From NCBI GenBank assembly GCA_041652255.1, contig JBAZHT010000074.1, positions 1 through 8,482 on the forward strand: a stretch of 8,482 nt of DNA, read 5' to 3'. The position numbers were made by a program, and so were the translations under genes. The notes below the pieces were generated by a model. The model was not told the DNA's origin, did no database searches, and worked only from the letters and a program-made list of their open reading frames with translations. This stretch comes from DMER64 sp041652255. Lineage in GTDB: Bacteria; Bacteroidota; Bacteroidia; Bacteroidales; UBA932. This document shows positions 7,003-8,482 of this stretch, piece after piece; position 1 is the first letter of the stretch; each line of letters opens with the position of its first letter.

Positions 7003-8366
7003 CGTGCAAAGAAATCCAAAAAGAACGGCCAATTGGGACCGGCTTCGTGACCGCCGTTGTGCTGCCTGTAAGCCAGCTCTCCGTCCAGCAATCCAAAGTC
7101 CGCTACAGGAAGCACATCCGTAGCCAGTCCTTTCTTACCCAACAGCTCATAGACCGGTGTAGCTTTGGAAGCTGCTATGAACATACCGGCAATATCTACC
7201 CATTTATCGGCCTGGTAACTCCCGGCCGAGATAAAACAGGGACGTGGAGCACATAAGGCGATCAATTCATGCTGGTCTATGGGAAGGTCATCCTCGGTAA
7301 GCGGATCGGCTCCGTATTTTATGAAATTCCCTGCCATCCAGTGGTATTCTCCGTCAGAGGCCAAATTGCCGAGGCTCTCGCCGCAATCCCTGCGCCACCC
7401 GGCGGCTCCCCCCTTTCCCGATGAACATATGAAGCCGGCAGCAATTCTTTCGTCGAAAGCCATGGCCACCAGTGCCGCCTTGCCGTATCTGGATACCCCT
7501 TCCACAGCCACCTTTGTGGCATCAAACCGCTCTTCTGTCTGGAAATAGTCGATCATTTTGGAAGCACCCCATCCCCAGGCCCGGAGCGATCCCCAGTCAG
7601 CCGGCTTGCGGTATTCCCCCTTGTTGCATAACCCTATAATACCTTCCCTCAAGCCATAACCGCCATCGGCCTGAACAGATGCCGGGACGATCTGTGCGGC
7701 AGCCCAGCCCCGCTCCACTACCTGTTGCTGCCAGGGTATTCCCTGTCCGAACGGATGGAGCGGGTCGGTCATCATCCAGGAAAACTCCAGGATGACGGGC
7801 ATATTCTTCCTGCCGTTGTCGGGCCAGACTATTTGGGCCTGAATTTCAACTACAATTTCCGGGCAATCTGAATTATCAACTACCCCAAGCAGCTGACATA
7901 TCACTACAGGAATGCCTCCCAATTCGGCTTTATCCTCCTTTATTATCTTCCAGTGAACGTAAGGAACGTTATCAGGGATTCGCCCGTAAACCTGGTCTTC
8001 GAAGACCCTGACAAGCTCCGGACGTCTGATCTTTTTCCACATCCCGGCATTTTTCACTTGTTGACCATCGAATGTTGTAAGCGGATCCGGATAAAAACAA
8101 TACGGGTTGGCCTTCAATTCATCGTAGTTCGGCTGCCTGGAGGGATCTGAAGAGTTTGGATCACGTCCGGGACGTACTTCCTTAATGCCCAGCTGGTCCA
8201 TCATTTGGGCATGATCGGCAACCGTAAGTTTGTTCAGGCTGTCCCTTACCCTCAGAAGGCTGTCCCTGTTGATGTTCCTGTCACCGAAAAATTGTCCGAA
8301 ACATGCTGATGGAGCTATCACTCCAACAGATAACAAAATGGCAAAAACAACGATTGCTTTCCTCAT
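6981..8366 (-). CDS. Secreted CE15-type glucuronoyl esterase
   Basis: This 461-residue exported alpha/beta hydrolase resembles bacterial carbohydrate esterase family 15, which cleaves esters of (4-O-methyl-)glucuronic acid such as lignin-glucuronoxylan cross-links. Residues 1-24 (RK, then a hydrophobic run to SACFG) form a signal peptide. The nucleophile is Ser292 in GVSRYGKAAL (290-299), the CE15 form of the elbow (GCSRxGK in fungi). His440 in NGGHE (437-441) is the catalytic histidine. DWGSLRAWGWGASKMIDY (257-274) and HWMAGNF (342-348) are also family-typical. The acid residue is less standard: where fungal enzymes have Glu in ESG-GG, this protein has Ser315 (SSGKGG). Asp364 in LPIDQHELIALCAPRP (361-376) is the likely substitute, as reported for some bacterial CE15 enzymes. 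The start overlaps the stop of the upstream gene as ATGA, so translation is probably coupled. Other 'acetylxylan esterase-like' labels are possible, but the motif set favours CE15. Activity on lignin esters is inferred from the family. Confidence 0.87.
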   Translation of the reverse strand: MRKAIVVFAILLSVGVIAPSACFGQFFGDRNINRDSLLRVRDSLNKLTVADHAQMMDQLGIKEVRPGRDPNSSDPSRQPNYDELKANPYCFYPDPLTTFDGQQVKNAGMWKKIRRPELVRVFEDQVYGRIPDNVPYVHWKIIKEDKAELGGIPVVICQLLGVVDNSDCPEIVVEIQAQIVWPDNGRKNMPVILEFSWMMTDPLHPFGQGIPWQQQVVERGWAAAQIVPASVQADGGYGLREGIIGLCNKGEYRKPADWGSLRAWGWGASKMIDYFQTEERFDATKVAVEGVSRYGKAALVAMAFDERIAAGFICSSGKGGAAGWRRDCGESLGNLASDGEYHWMAGNFIKYGADPLTEDDLPIDQHELIALCAPRPCFISAGSYQADKWVDIAGMFIAASKATPVYELLGKKGLATDVLPVADFGLLDGELAYRQHNGGHEAGPNWPFFLDFFARYTLASQ

Positions 8367-8482
8367 GGTTTCAGGGGATCACCCATTTCTGAATTTTCCG
8401 TATCGTTATCATCCAGTTTGAATATCATGAACTTTGGGGTATCGGCTGTGCAGGGAGTCCACTCTCCTTCATACTGTCCATT
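8363..8482 (-). CDS. C-terminal tail of an unidentified protein, possibly a carboxylesterase (5' part outside window)
   Basis: An open frame runs in from the right edge for 39 codons and ends at TGA (8363-8365), which overlaps the CE15 start as ATGA. The visible tail includes NGQYEGEWTPCTADTPKFM, then IFKLDDNDTENSE and MGDPLKP. The 4-bp overlap and the acidic, protein-like composition argue that it is a real gene end and not chance. The pattern 'NG..-W-PxTxxxPxFMxF' resembles the C-terminus of type-B carboxylesterases (family with para-nitrobenzyl esterase), which often sit beside polysaccharide esterase genes in Bacteroidota. That identification rests on too few residues to be firm. No catalytic motif is in view. 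Confidence 0.6.
   Translation of the reverse strand, partial: NGQYEGEWTPCTADTPKFMIFKLDDNDTENSEMGDPLKP

Noticed and set aside
6960..7060. Intrinsic terminator between araB and the CE15 gene
   Set aside because: I looked for a GC-rich hairpin followed by a T-run on either strand and found none; the region is coding on the minus strand.
1..8482. tRNA, rRNA, CRISPR arrays, insertion sequences or att sites
   Set aside because: Nearly all of the window is accounted for by coding sequence. I saw no regularly spaced repeats, terminal inverted repeats, transposase motifs or tRNA-like cloverleaf sequence.

Overview
The window looks like part of a Bacteroidota genome. The AraA and AraB proteins, the GH127 enzyme and the S9 peptidase read like Bacteroides/Parabacteroides-type homologues. 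No start codon has a clear Shine-Dalgarno sequence, and the one real intergenic region is AT-rich and contains matches to the Bacteroidetes -7 element (TAnnTTTG). The assignment rests on recalled family features, not on a database search.

Layout. Two minus-strand genes fill 1-3699 and are read right to left: first a secreted GH127 beta-L-arabinofuranosidase (1744-3699), then, 19 bp downstream, an S9-family (DPP-IV/prolyl oligopeptidase-like) peptidase (1-1724). The peptidase is cut by the window edge just before its catalytic serine. A 161-bp divergent intergenic region (3700-3860) is the only sizeable non-coding stretch. To its right, on the plus strand, lie L-arabinose isomerase araA (3861-5363) and ribulokinase araB (5365-7002), 1 bp apart. 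A second minus-strand unit converges on araB: a CE15-type glucuronoyl esterase (6981-8366), whose 3' end overlaps that of araB by 22 bp. Upstream of it is the C-terminal tail of another protein, possibly a carboxylesterase (8363-8482), whose stop overlaps the esterase start as ATGA.

How the genes fit together. Most of the window suits use of L-arabinose from plant cell walls. The exported GH127 enzyme releases terminal beta-linked L-arabinofuranose outside the cytoplasm, and AraA and AraB convert imported L-arabinose to L-ribulose and L-ribulose-5-phosphate. The CE15 enzyme would remove or open uronic-acid ester links in the same kind of polymer. L-ribulose-5-phosphate 4-epimerase (araD), a transporter, SusC/SusD and any regulator are not in the window.

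The most interesting observation is the pairing of a GH127 enzyme with a prolyl-peptidase-like S9 protein that lacks the DPP-IV double-glutamate motif. GH127 is the family that trims arabinosides from hydroxyproline-rich plant glycoproteins, so the pair may process extensin-type glycopeptides. This is inference. No RNA genes, CRISPR arrays, insertion sequences or clear terminators were seen.
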